A DNA stretch of 64,000 nt. Origin: Pycnopodia helianthoides (Eukaryota; Echinodermata; Asteroidea; Forcipulatida; Asteriidae). This document shows positions 44,576 to 57,325 of this stretch, piece after piece (the stretch's first letter is position 1; each line of letters begins with the position of its first letter). The notes beneath the pieces are model-generated. The model ran no database searches and was not told the origin of the DNA. It worked only from the letters and a program-made list of their open reading frames with translations. The stretch lies in NCBI GenBank assembly GCA_032158295.1, contig CM063255.1:9266094-9330093 (forward strand), given 5' to 3'. A program made the position numbers and the translations under genes.

Positions 44576-45771
44576 CCGCATGACGCGATTCAACCGCATG
44601 GCGCGAAAGACGAATTGCTTACACAATCGAAAGAAAATCGAATGACTTGTTCTGAGGAGCTATCAACTCTGCATGAAATAATAGCACAACGCGTCGTTAA
44701 AGAGTGATGACCCAATATTAATAACAATTCAAACTGAACGTGGCAAACTTTTCGCACCTATAGATTTGGAATGATTGTGGATATAACAAAACTGGAAAGA
44801 CCTGTAGTGTTTTAATAGTCTGTCTCTTCAACAGACACAATTTTCCTCTAGTGTTATACAAAATGGCAAGTTCTTCATTATAGTCTCATGGAAGATCTGT
44901 TTTTGGAAACAAGAGCGGGGGAATAGAACGAGCGGGACGTGCATCCCGGAATACGCAGGAAATTACTCTGACGACGAAAGCCTAAAATAAACCCCGCTGG
45001 AAGGAAATGAGAGATAAATAATTAAAATCTGATCTCATGAGAATTGTGGTATATTGATTTTAAAAGTCAGGTTAAAAAAAGAGTATTACCAGGAGAATAT
45101 TTTAAGGTCATTTGCAGCTAACCAATGCATGTATACTCAATGGAGCTGGAGGCTTCGCCATCTTGATTAAAAATGTTTACGTCATCATTCCAAGGTATAA
45201 TGAGTCGATGCAGAACAAACAAATAATCATTATAGAAATAAAAGTAACAAGAGTAATAAATTAACCGATTAAAGATATGTTTGAAAAAGACATTAAAAAG
45301 GATAATGCTTAACTTAAACCCCTTTTTTAAAGCAAACTTGAAAACTAAATTACCACATAAAAATGAATTTGAAAAAGAAAATTGTAAAAATTCAAATGCG
45401 TAAAACTATTGTTCAGAAAGTATAAAGAAAAAGAAAAAAAATAAGCCGATTATTTCAGACATGCAGTTAAACAAACGAAATGAAGTGTTGCTTTTGCAAA
45501 GGAACGTTTTTAAAAGGTAACTTTATAAATTAAAAAAAAAAATTAAAATAAAATAAAAAAAGAGAGAGAAACATCTCGCGTTTGGGGAAAGAAGCGACAA
45601 TGTACTCGACGGAACAGTTTTTGGAACGGTAACTTCTTCCACCTGTCCAAAAACATAATGCTAATGACATTCACGCATGCACACTATTGGTTGGCAAACG
45701 CCATATAGTTGTGCATTATGGCAGACGCACAAACGATTTGAACATAACATGGCAGTTCGCACCCGACATAA
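44576..45771. other. No supportable gene
   Basis: GC-moderate start (accgcatgacgcgattcaac), then AT-rich with A-runs near 45530. No protein or RNA recognised. Confidence 0.4.
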
Positions 45772-45927
45772 GGCCTTTTCGAATCCACGGCTTCGGCTCC
45801 GGATGCTTCAGGCCCAGTTTTCTTGTCTGAAGCCCTGACCGCAAAGCATGCGTAAGTTAAAATAATTGAGGGAGCCTAGCTAGCCTGAGCCGTATTGGAA
45901 GCCGAAGCCGTGAATTCGAAAAGTGCC
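45772..45927. mobile_element. Short TIR element (156 bp)
   Basis: Starts ggccttttcgaatccacggc and ends gccgtgaattcgaaaagtgcc; the inverted termini extend for about 25 bp. The larger element at 5284-5736 has similar ends. Confidence 0.75.
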
Positions 45928-47392
45928 ACAGTTACTCTCGAAAAAAAAATATATATATAATAATAATAAGACGTTTGACATTTTATTTATGTTCTGGCAT
46001 TACCTTTAACTCACTATAAAAATTCATCTCGTACTGGAGAGGCTGTTTATGGCTAAACTCATTAATCATTTACCGGAGGGGGAGAAAAACCATTCCCTTC
46101 GGCGTTTTCACTCTGGCTTTCCCTTTCCCCCCTCTCTCAATACTTAATGGATCCAAACATGTACTCTAGCATGCATTAATATCTCCACAAAACAAATCAC
46201 ATCAATGTTGCATTGTGAACACGATAAGGTACGTATACAGTGGATCGCTATGGTATATAAGTGCACTTGAATTTCTTATTTATTCATCATCAACCCCCCC
46301 CCCCCTCCCCCGCTTCCAGTTGTGGGTACAAATGTATATATAAAATACGTTTTAAAATATGGGGATTATATCCCTGGAATTCCACTCAGACCAGTCCCTT
46401 TTTTAGATTCAGTTCTATTAAAGCCATGGAACGGATGAGAAAACTAGTCTCCGTATTTCCCACCAAAACACGCTCGTTTTTTCGAGGGAAGAAATTACTT
46501 ACGAAGCACTTATTGCATCGTGGATAAAGATATCATTTTTGTTATTTTAGACGAGTCCTGTGTGGGAAAAAAATTAATGTGATTCGAACCCACAACCACA
46601 GAACCCCCCCCCCCGCAAAAAAAAAAACTTGTTTGTTTTTTATTTCAGAAAAACTTTATGACATTTTGGTTTATGCTATCTAATGAATCTTGTTTGGTAG
46701 TTTTAAAACAATAGTATTTTTTTTTCTCTAAAATTACTTCGAAAGGGTACTCCTCTGGAAGTTTGTTGTTTTTTCTTCATCATAAAATGTCTAGGCATTT
46801 GGTGGCAGATACGTGAATAAGTTTAAACACTCTGTGGTTGAGTGTTCAGTATGGTACACACAACACTTGTTCAACAATGCACATGGAGGGGGGGGGGCAC
46901 AGTAAGTTTGCATAATAGAATAAAGACGTGTGTACATTATGAATTCAGAAACGCTCGGATAACAAAACAAAAAACCCTTTGTGGTGATATTACTGAACAC
47001 GTAACAATCATACATCATTGGAAAAACACTCACATGATGACTGGAATTAAACCATTGTGCACAAACAAAGATACGACAATTAAAAGTATATGCCATTTGT
47101 AATATGATAACACCACCCCCCCCCTCCCTATTCCCTTTCACAATAACTTTGAACAATCTCGTCATCTCCACAGAGTGTATGTATCCCAGGCAACTTGAAA
47201 CCAGAATCTTGACAAGAAAATCAACGTGACAACCTCCGTTTCTTTCTTTTTTCCTGGCATATTATTTACAAAGATGTTCTGGACGGTGATGCAAGGGCTT
47301 AGAGTAAACAGTTAAGTACAATTATGGCAGCCGTCTATGGCCGTAGTGCATAACGTTATGGACGGTCGGCAATACACCCAAATTAAAGGCAG
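45928..47392. other. No supportable gene
   Basis: C- and G-runs near 46290, 46605, 46890 and 47115 create open frames on both strands. None has coding support. Confidence 0.4.
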
Positions 47393-48113
47393 GATATACT
47401 TTTGGTAAGTTTTGAAGACTGGAATCCTCACTTTGTGTATCACATCATACGCATAGATTAACAAACCTGTGAAAGTTTGGGCTCGCTTGGTCATCAGAAT
47501 TGCAAGAAAATAATGAAAGAAAAAACACCCTTGTTGCATAGAATTGTGTGCTTTCAAATGCCTAAAAAAAAGACTCATGCCTGAAGCCTTTCTCAGATTC
47601 AAATATTTCAGTGATAACTTACCTCTTTCTCAAAAACTAAATTCCTTCAGAGGGAGTCGCTTCTCACAATGTTTTACTCATCAAGTAAGTTGCTATGGTA
47701 ATGTATTTCTTGAGTAATTACCAAAAGTATCCACTGCCTAAGGCAGGCTGTACTTTGGGTAATTACACCACAAGTTAACGACCATAACAACTTACTTTGT
47801 GAAGAGTGCTGGAGAGCTGCTGATATTATAAAACATTGTTAAAAACGACTCCGTTTGAAGTAATGTAGTTTTAGAGAAAGGTAATTTTTCACCAAACAAT
47901 TTGAATCTGAGAAAGGCTTCAGGCATGAGCCTTTCTCAGGCATCTGAAAGCACACCATTTTATGCAACAAGGGTGTTTTTTCTTTCATTGATTTCTAGCA
48001 ACTTTTGATGACCGATTGAGCCCAAATTTTTACAGGTTTGTTATTTTATGCATATGTTGGGATACAGCAAGTGAGGATATTGGTCTTTTACCAAAGGTAT
48101 ACCCTGCCTTTAA
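47393..48113. mobile_element. Two adjacent MITEs in opposite order, family M2
   Basis: The first copy starts ttaaaggcaggatatacttt and ends accaaaagtatccactgcct; the second starts aaggcaggctgtactttggg and ends aaaggtatacc then ctgcctttaa. They abut at about 47741 with only a few bases between, like an inverted pair. Confidence 0.8.
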
Positions 48114-48336
48114 CACAGTAAGAGTAAATACCTCCAATTTAAAATTTTACCAGAACAAAAATATATATTTACTAAGAAACACAATAACTGTAAATGAGTA
48201 TACTGTTAATATGTACAAAATTAATTATAACATTGTTGCCTTTTAAATTTATAATAATTACATTTTTGAATGGAGCACTGCTGTTTTTTCAAATACATTT
48301 TTCATAAAACTAAATTGCTACTTGTCGCAGACAGAG

Positions 48337-48433
48337 TCCTAATTGGCAGCTACGGCTATGGCTACGACTACTGCTGAAGATATGATGACGTGGCTATCCA
48401 GCTGTAGCCAGAGTCGTAGCCGCCAATTCGGAC
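48337..48433. mobile_element. 97-bp TIR element
   Basis: Starts gtcctaattggcagctacgg and ends cgtagccgccaattcggac; a related half-site is at about 5881. Confidence 0.65.
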
Positions 48434-49558
48434 ACGGCATCACTCTCTGCTTACATCCCTGAATTGAGTCTGGAGTAAAATTGATTAATTTATCAGATTA
48501 ATTTTTTTCGAAATGAATACTATTTCCAACCAATATAATAATAAATATATTCATACTGAAAAATGTATTCACCATAAATTCCTTCTTCCCATTTGAGGTG
48601 TAGTGGGACATATTCTGAGTAAACCCACGGAAATAAGACCCGTGGAATGTTTTGAGTGTGCAAGCTAGCTGCGCACATCTGCTTTGAGGTGAATCATGAA
48701 TGCTGCCGTTTTGTTTTTCAGCTGTATGTCAAATTTCAGCTTTCCCATTGGCTATTTATCTGGGCCCAATTTCTTAAATTGCCTGCAAGCACAAAAACGT
48801 GTCAGCAGAAACAGGTCACCAGCCAAGAGTTTACATTGTTTCGACTGGTGCCCCGCTCATCCTTTGCTTTGCAAAGGAACTGTTTCTCGCTTGCCAGCTT
48901 TATGAAAATGGGTCCTGGTTATTTTGCCACATAGGAGCGCCAAACACATTACGTCCACAACTGATATTAGAAGGCGAGCACAAAAGCAGACAACTGACCT
49001 CAGCGTTCTTCTTGTACTTCCATGGAGGAAATCAAATAAATTAACATGAAATATAAACGTCCAGTGTTTTTGAAAAGGCGCACGTACCTAATGCTCTATA
49101 GTTTTCTCTCATTTTCCACCAACCTTCTATCACTTCGCTTAAAAAATATATATGAGTAAAGTCTGTACAATTACCATTAAAATATCTTAAAGGTTTCTCT
49201 TTCGATTCGTACTATTCACAATTGGAAAAGTAAATTTCCGGTACCATTTGAAGACGTTTGTTTTGACTACTTTACGATTGGTCTGCTGTTTTTACATGTG
49301 CAACGACACTGTGTGACATTGAGTATATAGAGGAAACATCACAGCCTGAACACAACGACCAAAAACACAAACATCTTGGAAATATACCCCCCCACACAAC
49401 AGACATAACCAGTGAAATGTCTCTTTTTTTCCTTTCTTTTTCTAAACAAGTTCCCCCTCAAAAAAAAAGCTGAACAAATTTTTTCCTGGACGATGATTCA
49501 CCTTTAAAAAAAAATGTGTACTCCATTATCGTTTTGCTCAGTGTCACAATATTGTGGC
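48434..49558 (-). other. 3' flank / probable 3' UTR of the acidic-proline gene
   Basis: No feature apart from simple A/T tracts. I did not find a clear AATAAA on the minus strand close to the stop at 49559. Confidence 0.35.
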
Positions 49559-51085
49559 TTATGTAGTGGCAGTTTCTATGCCAGTGTCATTTTCTGGGGC
49601 AGTGTTGATGACATTGCTCTGACGTGAAGTGGGACGCGATCTTGTGTGACTCTTGCGTGGAGTCTTCGGAGGGGTGGGGGTAAATTTTGGCGGTGGGGAC
49701 CTCTCTAAATCCCCGTTCTGAATGGGCGGCTCTTCTGACTTGATACCGGAGTCGGTGTCCTTGCCGGAATCCTCCAGCGGTGTCAGCGACTGCTCTGGCT
49801 CGACGTCTGCATCCCCGTCCTGATCTTTAGCCGGGTTATCATTCTCGTCCGGAGACTTAAGGTTGTCGTCCACTTTCATCAATTCAGGTGGAGGCGGCTC
49901 GTCATCAATGAAAAGAATGTCCGCTTCGTTGGGTTTCTCGAGCGCATTCGGGGACGTGTTTCCTTGAGGACCTTTGTCTTCGCCGGTTTCAACATCTTTT
50001 TTCGCTACGTGCACATCCACCTGAGCATCCTCTACGTCTTCAATTTCTTTGTCGTCTGGGGAGTTGTCGAGCTGCTCTTCATCAGAGACGTTCTCCTTAT
50101 CTCTGCTCTGTTCTGCTTCGCCGGATTCATCTCGTTCCGTCATCGGGAGCTTATCTTCCTGCTCTTTCTCTTCCTCTGCGGCATCATTCTCTTCCTGACG
50201 CTTCATGACTCCGCCTGTTTCTTCATCCTCATCTTCTGCTTGTACATCTTTTGTTTGTACATCTTCTGCTTGTACATCTTCATTAGAATTCTGGGTGATG
50301 ACATCGTTGTCTTTGTCAACAGTGTCCTTGCCGTCATCTTTGACACTGGCCTCTATATCTATTTCGTCCTCTTTGTCCACTTCATTGTCACCATCCTCTA
50401 TTTTCTGGTCCTCAGTTTCAATTTTGTTGTCAAATTCATTGTCACCATCTTCTATTTTCTGGTCCTCAGTTTCAATTTTGTTGTCCAATTCATTGTCACC
50501 ATCTTCTATTTTCTGGTCCTCAGTTTCAATTTTGTTGTCCACTTCATTGTCACCATCTTCTATTTTCTGGTCGTCAGTTTTTATTTTGTTGTCTGCTTCA
50601 TTTTCAGGCTGTGGCTCTTCCAGAGCTGCAGCCTCAGAGTTGCTTTCCACAGGAGGAGGACTTGGCGGATTGCTAGATGCACTGTTGGATTTTGCTGGAC
50701 TGAGAGGGGTCGGACTGGGAGATTTTTGACTCTGGGTAGCAGACTGGACGGGAGAGGGTGGGGCTGCGGGAGTTGTGGGCGGCGACTTGCCGGATGGAGA
50801 AGACGCTGGTGGGGATGCTACGGGTGTGGTGCTTTGTGGTGGGGAGTCGGGGGATGAGGCGGCTTGGGAGGGGGGAGATTGGGGCGGGGAGGCTGCGGAC
50901 GGTGGCGTCGGCGTTTGAGACGATTGTTGGGGAGTTGTGGATGGGGGAGAGGGAGATGTTGATGTCTGTGATTGAGAAGTTGGCGAGGGACTTTGGGCTA
51001 TTTCCGGGGGAACCTCAGGGGTTTGAATGGGAGTGGAGACTTGCAGTGGGGAGGACCAGCCGTCATCTTCATCTTTATTCTTTGG
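49559..51085 (-). CDS. Terminal exon of an unidentified acidic/proline-rich protein (508 codons plus stop)
   Basis: The minus-strand exon begins after acceptor ttttctacag (51086-51095), in phase 0, and ends in TAA at 49561-49559. In order: an acidic start (PKNKDEDDGWSSP); a Ser/Pro/Thr/Gln-rich stretch of about 130 residues; four 18-residue repeats of the type DNKIETEDQKIEDGDNE; a long Asp/Glu-rich region; and a basic end (PPPKFTPTPPKTPRKSHTRS) finishing DTGIETATT. No globular domain, signal peptide or membrane segment is evident, so most of it should be disordered. I do not recognise the family. It may be the last exon of the gene at 57570-61371, as composition and strand agree, but intervening exons would be needed to fix the phase. 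Reading frames on the opposite strand are shadows. Confidence 0.82.
   Translation of the reverse strand, partial: PKNKDEDDGWSSPLQVSTPIQTPEVPPEIAQSPSPTSQSQTSTSPSPPSTTPQQSSQTPTPPSAASPPQSPPSQAASSPDSPPQSTTPVASPPASSPSGKSPPTTPAAPPSPVQSATQSQKSPSPTPLSPAKSNSASSNPPSPPPVESNSEAAALEEPQPENEADNKIKTDDQKIEDGDNEVDNKIETEDQKIEDGDNELDNKIETEDQKIEDGDNEFDNKIETEDQKIEDGDNEVDKEDEIDIEASVKDDGKDTVDKDNDVITQNSNEDVQAEDVQTKDVQAEDEDEETGGVMKRQEENDAAEEEKEQEDKLPMTERDESGEAEQSRDKENVSDEEQLDNSPDDKEIEDVEDAQVDVHVAKKDVETGEDKGPQGNTSPNALEKPNEADILFIDDEPPPPELMKVDDNLKSPDENDNPAKDQDGDADVEPEQSLTPLEDSGKDTDSGIKSEEPPIQNGDLERSPPPKFTPTPPKTPRKSHTRSRPTSRQSNVINTAPENDTGIETATT
50381..50596 (-). repeat. 54-bp coding tandem repeat, 4 copies
   Basis: Units at 50381, 50435, 50489 and 50543. 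Each encodes 18 residues (DNKIETEDQKIEDGDNE plus V, L or F). The last unit on the plus strand (first in the protein) is more diverged (ADNKIKTDDQ). Confidence 0.95.
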
Positions 51086-52456
51086 CTGTAGAAAATTGAG
51101 AAAAAAAAAAAGCACCGGAGCATGAAAATGTGTAACTTTTTAAAATTCTTTACACTTGAACAATGCAGGAAAAACAATTTTTCCACAAAGAAAACTTGCA
51201 AGCATTGCGCTTGACATTAGAAGGAAATATATTTTAAAGAACAAAAGGAAACCAATAACAAAAAACACCAACAAAGCAACAACAATTTCATCTTAAAATA
51301 GGATTAAAATAGGATAAGGATTGAAATAGGAGTTAAAACTACATGAAGGTGAAAAACATTAATTATGCACCTTAAAGAAATGGTAGCAAACCTTATAAAA
51401 AACCGAACACAAACTTGTTAATAAAATGTATTTCCATATCTGAGCACAGGCTCGTTAGTACAAGATGGTTAAATGAATGAAAAGAGAACAGTTACATGAA
51501 ACATGTTGTTTGGACAGTGGTAATTGTAATGTTTTTGAACTTAATCTTGCATTCAAAAGTTTAGAGTAATCTTAAAACAACCAAATTTATATTCAAGAAG
51601 CATGTTTGACCTTTTTCGCCTGTCTTAATTTAGTAGTTGCAAATAAACAAGGGTCGATTCCACAAAGAGCTAAGATTGATCTTAAATGCGAATCACTCTT
51701 ATAACTGCTATATGCAAAGTGTGATGTCACAATACAAATCACTATGGTGATACTGCCAACTCATCTTAAGATAAAATCTTTGTTAAATTCAGCCCAGAAA
51801 AAAAATACTCTTAGATCTATTTTATTCCAAGTCTCTTCAATATTACTTTTTATTTTTTTTCAAATTCGACAGCCAGAATTCTTGTTTTGTTTTGCGTGCA
51901 ATCATTATTGTACTGCTCTTTTTTCTTTTGTTGTCTTTTCCCTTAGCTCCATCTGTATAATTACATGTGTAAGACCTTAGCTGAATGAATACTGTTTGTA
52001 ATTGTAAATACAATTACAACCGGATTCAAAGGAAGGTTGATCTTTTCAGCTCCTTATAGGTTTCTATGAACGTCACCAGACCGGTGAAAGGTGCAATTCG
52101 ATTAAAAAACTTACCCACACTTAGTAGAATGGGTGATTCAAGATGTATGTTCGGTTTGCAGTAACACCATGTGTATATCTACTTTGCTGTGTAGATTTTT
52201 TGTATTTTTACAGAACTTGTCTTGCTATTTGTTCTACTACCGCGGAAAAGATTTTCGGAATTCGGGAGAGTTCTCAGTTCTGTAAAAAACTGTCCTGCTT
52301 ATTATCATAGTGCATTGGATTTTACACAACATTGTACTTGTTTAGGGGCCATTTATTCACTAGTTCACTGAGCTGGTCTTTATATCACATGTTAATACAA
52401 CCCCACGTGACCAGTCTTCGACCAATCAGAGTGCATAAACTCTCCAAAGTGTTTAT
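51086..52456 (-). other. Intron or upstream flank; short MITE at 51655-51785
   Basis: Contains a short element (cacaaagagctaagattgat ... catcttaagataaaatctt) shared with 61783-61907 and partly 18240. No exon recognised. Confidence 0.5.
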
Positions 52457-52551
52457 TAATTATGAGATGTAAGTCATAATTATGAGGTATAAGTCATAGT
52501 TATGAGATATAAGTCATAATTATGAGATATAAGTCATAATTATGAGATATT
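52457..52551. repeat. 20-bp tandem repeat, about 5 copies
   Basis: Units of tatgagatataagtcataat with small changes (gaggt, tagt). Confidence 0.9.
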
Positions 52552-52586
52552 TAACTTCTTCTTTTTCTTCTCTACTGTATGTCCCA

Positions 52587-52973
52587 TTAAAGGCAGGATG
52601 TACTTTTGGTAATCGTCAAAGACCAGTATCCTCACTTGGTGTATCCCAACATATATGCACAAAATAACAAACCTGTGAAAATTTGGGCTCAATCGGTCAT
52701 CGAAAGTTGCAAGAAAATAATGAAAGAAAAAGCACCCTTGTTGCATAGAACTGTGTGCTTTCAGATACCTGAGAAAGACATTATACCTGAAGCTTTTCTA
52801 ATATTCAAATATTTTAGTGAGAAATTACCTTTCTCAAAAACTACGTTACTTCAGAGGGAGTCATTTCTCACAATGTTTTATACTATCAGCAGCTCTCAGG
52901 TGCTCCTTACCGAGTAAGTTTTTAAGGTAATGTGTTTCTTGAGTAATTACCAAAAGTATCCCCGACTTTAACA
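52587..52973. mobile_element. MITE, family M2
   Basis: Starts ttaaaggcaggatgtacttt and ends accaaaagtatccccgactt plus taa. Same subfamily as 47393. Confidence 0.85.
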
Positions 52974-53749
52974 CTTCCGTATGCATTAGACGGGAAGATG
53001 TAACCAAATCCGATCTTAGCAACAGTGCAAGGCAGCTAATGTGAAAATAACAAGCACGTTATGAAACTGCAACCAACGATGAACAGTGAGTGCTGAAATG
53101 AATTGAAATGATCTACAGCAATACATGCATGACATTTTGGAGAACAAGATTTACACAATCCCTCTGAAATTATATTAGGCACAATTTATGTTTTCCTATT
53201 CCGTTGATTTGCTCAATTTTAATATAGTATAAATTTCCAATGTTAAATGTTTGTAGTAACAGTTTGCGAGCGGTATAAATGCTCCAACAAATTCGGGGGG
53301 AGAAAGTTACTGAAAACTTAATAAAAATGTCAGCAAAAATTGAGCAGTTTTTCTTGATTTGATTTGTACTGATTCATCCCCCCCCCCCCAAAAAAAAACA
53401 ACACCTAATATTTTCAGTTTTCATATTGTGGAATTTCTCTTTGAATCGTTAAAAAGCAGTGCATTTTTACAGTAAGATATTCACAGGGTGTACACACGTA
53501 ATGCGATACTGTACACACACTGTATGTCTTACGCAAATTTATTCAGTGAATTATAACCATGCAGGCAATAAGACCCAAGGTTGCGTCTCGATGGAGATAT
53601 TTGTTTGCGTATTATCATTTCCTTTCCAAAGGATCTTTTTCGCCCAATTCTTCCCACCATCTGATGGTGCATAATTATGTTATGATTAGTACTGCCTCAA
53701 CCGAAAAAATAAAAACCTTGTTCAGAACGCACGGCCAGCATGGGTGTGC
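52974..53749. other. No recognisable feature
   Basis: AT-rich; C-run near 53380. No exon seen. Confidence 0.4.
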
Positions 53750-54043
53750 CAGGGTTCTGCCCAGGATTTCTTTAGTGGCGGAAAAATGTTTCTCCGGAAA
53801 CCATTTCGAGATGGATCAGTTACATGGTTGATCATACAAATAGACTCAAACCAAAGAAGTACTCAAAATTAATGGCTTTAGATACCATTTTTCATGCTAA
53901 ATACCCAATTTTACACTTTGTTGAAAACCTTTGAAAGGAAATTGCAAGTTTAATTTTAGAAAATGTGTGGTGGTTAGAAACAGAGAAAATTCTGCCAGTG
54001 GTGGTTGGGTTTTCTGGCACCGACCACTGTGGGCAGAACCCTG
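53750..54043. mobile_element. TIR element, family M9, with 6-bp target duplication
   Basis: Starts cagggttctgcccagg and ends tgggcagaaccctg; flanked on both sides by gtgtgc (53744-53749 and 54044-54049). Collinear with 31705-32025. Confidence 0.88.
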
Positions 54044-54311
54044 GTGTGCTGGTTTAGGGAAAGTGCAAGAGAGAATCCAAGTAAGCATTGACTGCATTAG
54101 TAGTCGGACATGAGGAAAAAGGTTGTTTGTTATCTCAGGGCAAGTTCGGACAAGGACAATCGTCAACTATTGATATTCATGATGAGTAAATGTACCATGA
54201 AATTAAGGAGTTTTGAATTTTTATTTCTGTCAGTAAAAGAGAGGGAGAGAGAGAAAGTGTGAGTGTGAAGGCAGTTAGTGACTTGCAGCTTTTGCTTTAG
54301 GTTCAACTCAC

Positions 54312-54339
54312 CGTCTTCATCGGTCAAAAAGGCTACTGG
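54312..54339 (-). CDS. Candidate 28-nt microexon (PVAFLTDEDG)
   Basis: A strong pyrimidine-rich acceptor (cccctctcctgtcaccttcag) precedes CCAGTAGCC, and the stretch ends at donor G|GTGAGT. In phase 0 it encodes PVAFLTDED plus one base. It lies between the two acidic/proline-rich exon blocks on the same strand. The acidic end (DED) resembles the start of the 49559-51085 exon. Its entry phase does not match the 57570 exon donor (phase 2) and its exit phase does not match the 51085 acceptor (phase 0), so other exons or another gene would be required. Confidence 0.4.
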
Positions 54340-55929
54340 CTGAAGGTGACAGGAGAGGGGGAGAGGAAAGGACTTCAATGAATACAAATGCATGCAATCA
54401 AATCACATCCACAGAGTGGAATATTCTTGTATTGTTAGTGTAAGTGCCTCTGGCTCCAATCATTTGCAGAGCTTGCAGCATTTTCATCTTGCAAACAGGG
54501 AGATGTTGTACAACAACCAGTGAGATATTTAGAACTACAAATGTACATTCCACGTAATAAGGAAAAAGTTTCCATTATCAGGGAGGTTTTCAAATTTGTT
54601 CATCGGAACACGGAAAGATTAGTTTATTTTCACGGAAATTTCTGCAGAATCAGGCAGAATTGGCAGCTCTATGCCTGATCCTACAAGTATGTAAAAACCG
54701 TAATCTCAATTCACCAGAGAAAAATTTAGTCCGGCATAAAGTTGGATTTTAAAGGGTTTGGGGAATGTTTAGATTATTAAGGTGAAACCATGACTGGAGC
54801 CATACCAGAATACAAATTCATGAAAGGTCGGAAATCCATGTGTTTGTCATGAATTGTGCATAATAAGCAATCCTTCAACTTGAAAATACACGCCAAGTAA
54901 TGCACATCAATTTTTGCGGATAGTCACGGATACCTGGAATCAAGCGTGTTGTTTGGCGTGTATTTTCATTTTCACCCGCTGCACACTACGCATTTAACGC
55001 ATGATGGACACATAGATTTCCTGCCTCAGAAGAAATTGTTTATTTTCTAAAACTAAAAAGTTAAACAAGTCAACCGGAAATCGAAATCTCAACTGATCTT
55101 GTTGTTTTGCTTTTTGCATTCATTTAATGCAAAGATCTTGCAATTTAATGCATATATAAACGTACAGCCTTAGTTCACAAACAGATTCAAATCTCTGTCT
55201 TATTTCAAAGCATCTTGTTGTTGTTTTCATCAAAAACAATTTGCAAAAAACAACTATGAAGTCCAACAAAAAAACAAAAAACATTTCATTTAGTGCAAGT
55301 TCTGCACATGCATACACTGTATGTGACAAAGGTACATCAGATTTAAAGTGAACATTATCGGATTTAAAGTGCACATTAAATCATTGAGTGCAATATGGGT
55401 GCATGTGGTTGACATCATTCTCTTTAAACATGCTCACATGCCTATCAACCTTTAAAAAAAATAATTATTTTATATATACTCAGGGCCCAGCTTTTGAAAT
55501 ATTATTGGAAAAACATTTTTTGCAGGACTTACTTTTGAATATCATTCATCAATAATATTTTGAAACTGACAGTTGGAATTCATAAATCATTTCATATACC
55601 TTAACACTTGTATTGTACAATGCAGATTATAGTTTTTTGATTTTACATTTGAGGTTTTTTCCCACCCCCCCCCCCCAAGTTGTGAACTTCGGAGAGACTT
55701 CAATTTTGTTCATATGATTGCCAAAACCTAGTTTAACATATTCTTGTACAGATAAGCCAAGTTAAAGATGCTCTGATGATAAAAGGAAAGTGTCTGCTGA
55801 AGTTTCATTTGAAATATTCCCAAAGCTGGTCTACTCTTGCAAAGAATCATAAAAAAAACTCAGTTGGTTATTAATATCTAAGCAGAGACTGAAAAAGATA
55901 CACACGGTAAATAAATATTGTATTAGTAT
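54340..55929. other. No recognisable feature
   Basis: AT-rich intronic-type sequence. No further exon candidate with both splice sites and open frame was recognised. Confidence 0.4.
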
Positions 55930-56271
55930 TTAAAGGTATTGTACACTTTTGGTAACAGCTCAAAATCAGTGTCCACATTTTGTGTGATTAAACATATGCA
56001 TGAACAAACAAACCTGTGAAAGTTTGAGCTCAATTGGTCATCGAGGTCACAAGAAAATAGTGAAAAGAGATCTTATGTGTTTTCTGTTTTTTCAAATTAT
56101 CGCGCGCGATAATTACTATTGTTTTACTCGTTTCTCAGAAACGATAGCATTTTAGGCAGAAATACTTTAAGGAACCCTTTCTACCATTACTTACTTTAAA
56201 TCATGTAAGTTATGTGTGAATCTGTGAACATTGTGTTTTTCGATCTTACCAATAGTGTACAGGGCCTTTAA
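55930..56271. mobile_element. TTAA-ended MITE, family M3
   Basis: Starts ttaaaggtattgtacacttt and ends accaatagtgtacagggcct plus ttaa. Internal palindrome atcgcgcgcgat near 56100. Collinear with 27722-28078. Confidence 0.88.
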
Positions 56272-56887
56272 GAAAAAGAAAAAATATCACCGGGAAAAAT
56301 GATCACTAAACTAATTAATATCTAAAGAGCGGTTGGAGAGGAAAACTTACACTAAACCCTAATAAGAAACTGGTTGTAAAAGAAGTCCAGATAATATCGC
56401 ATACTCACACAAGACTTTTTTTTAAGTACATGTAGTCTTCAAAGATCAATTTAAATACTGAACATTGAAAGACTATTACATGTACGTAGAGTGCGCTAAC
56501 AAAAATGTTACCCTACATGCATGTTTGTACAGTAACATTGTACATGAAGCTGCCACTACACTTTCAGGGGAAACTAACCTTAGCCCTATGTACAGGCTTA
56601 AGTATTTTGTATAAATTACATAAACACACGATGTACGTTTCCCCGCTAATCCGCCTAATCCTACACCAAGCCTGATATCTTTCCATTACACATGAGGGGG
56701 GGGGGGGGGGTTATCACTACTTTACTGTGACTCCAATGACCGAATGCTGAGCTGAAATGTTCACAGGGTTGTTCTTCCATGCATATATGTTGGGTCACAT
56801 AAAGTGCGGATTCCGGTCTTTGACATTTACAGATGTTGTCCATGTGCTTAAAAGTCAAACTCAACTATGATTGGAGAGTACACAGTG
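56272..56887. other. No recognisable feature
   Basis: TACATG-rich noncoding DNA with a G-run at 56697-56710. Confidence 0.4.
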
Positions 56888-57075
56888 TAGACGGAGCTAA
56901 TTAAGCACAAAAAGTTGCTAAGCACAACAAAATTATGCTTACCAGAAAAGGGTTACCAGCCAAACGGCCATGCCACATGTAAAATTTTGGACTGGTATCC
57001 TGCTCATCTCTGCTTAGCAGAAAATTGTTAAGCGATTTTTTCTGCTCAAGCAGCTGTTTGAAATTGGACCCTGTA
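56888..57075. mobile_element. MITE, family M5
   Basis: Starts gacggagctaattaagcaca, has accagaaaagggttaccagc, and ends caagcagctgtttgaaattgga. Matches 6635-6825 in order. Confidence 0.65.
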
Positions 57076-57325
57076 CTCTAACAGCTCTATCAAATCCGCA
57101 CTGAAGTATTCTTCAGTTTGAATCAATGACTCTCTAAGTCAAGTAAGTGCAGAAAAGTGCACAACAAGAAATTCAAAGCGAGCAACCACCTCAACTGAAC
57201 CCTAACAAATGAAACAAATGTCACGTACAAATGTACACATCGCGTTCGACGATCATCACCTATAAACCGGCCATTACTCCAAAAATGGTACAACCAAAGA
57301 TTCTTGGAGTGACAAGACAAACATT

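Noticed and set aside
49964..50857. 297-codon open frame on the plus strand
   Set aside because: It is the antisense shadow of the acidic/proline-rich exon; the low-complexity sense strand keeps the other strand open.
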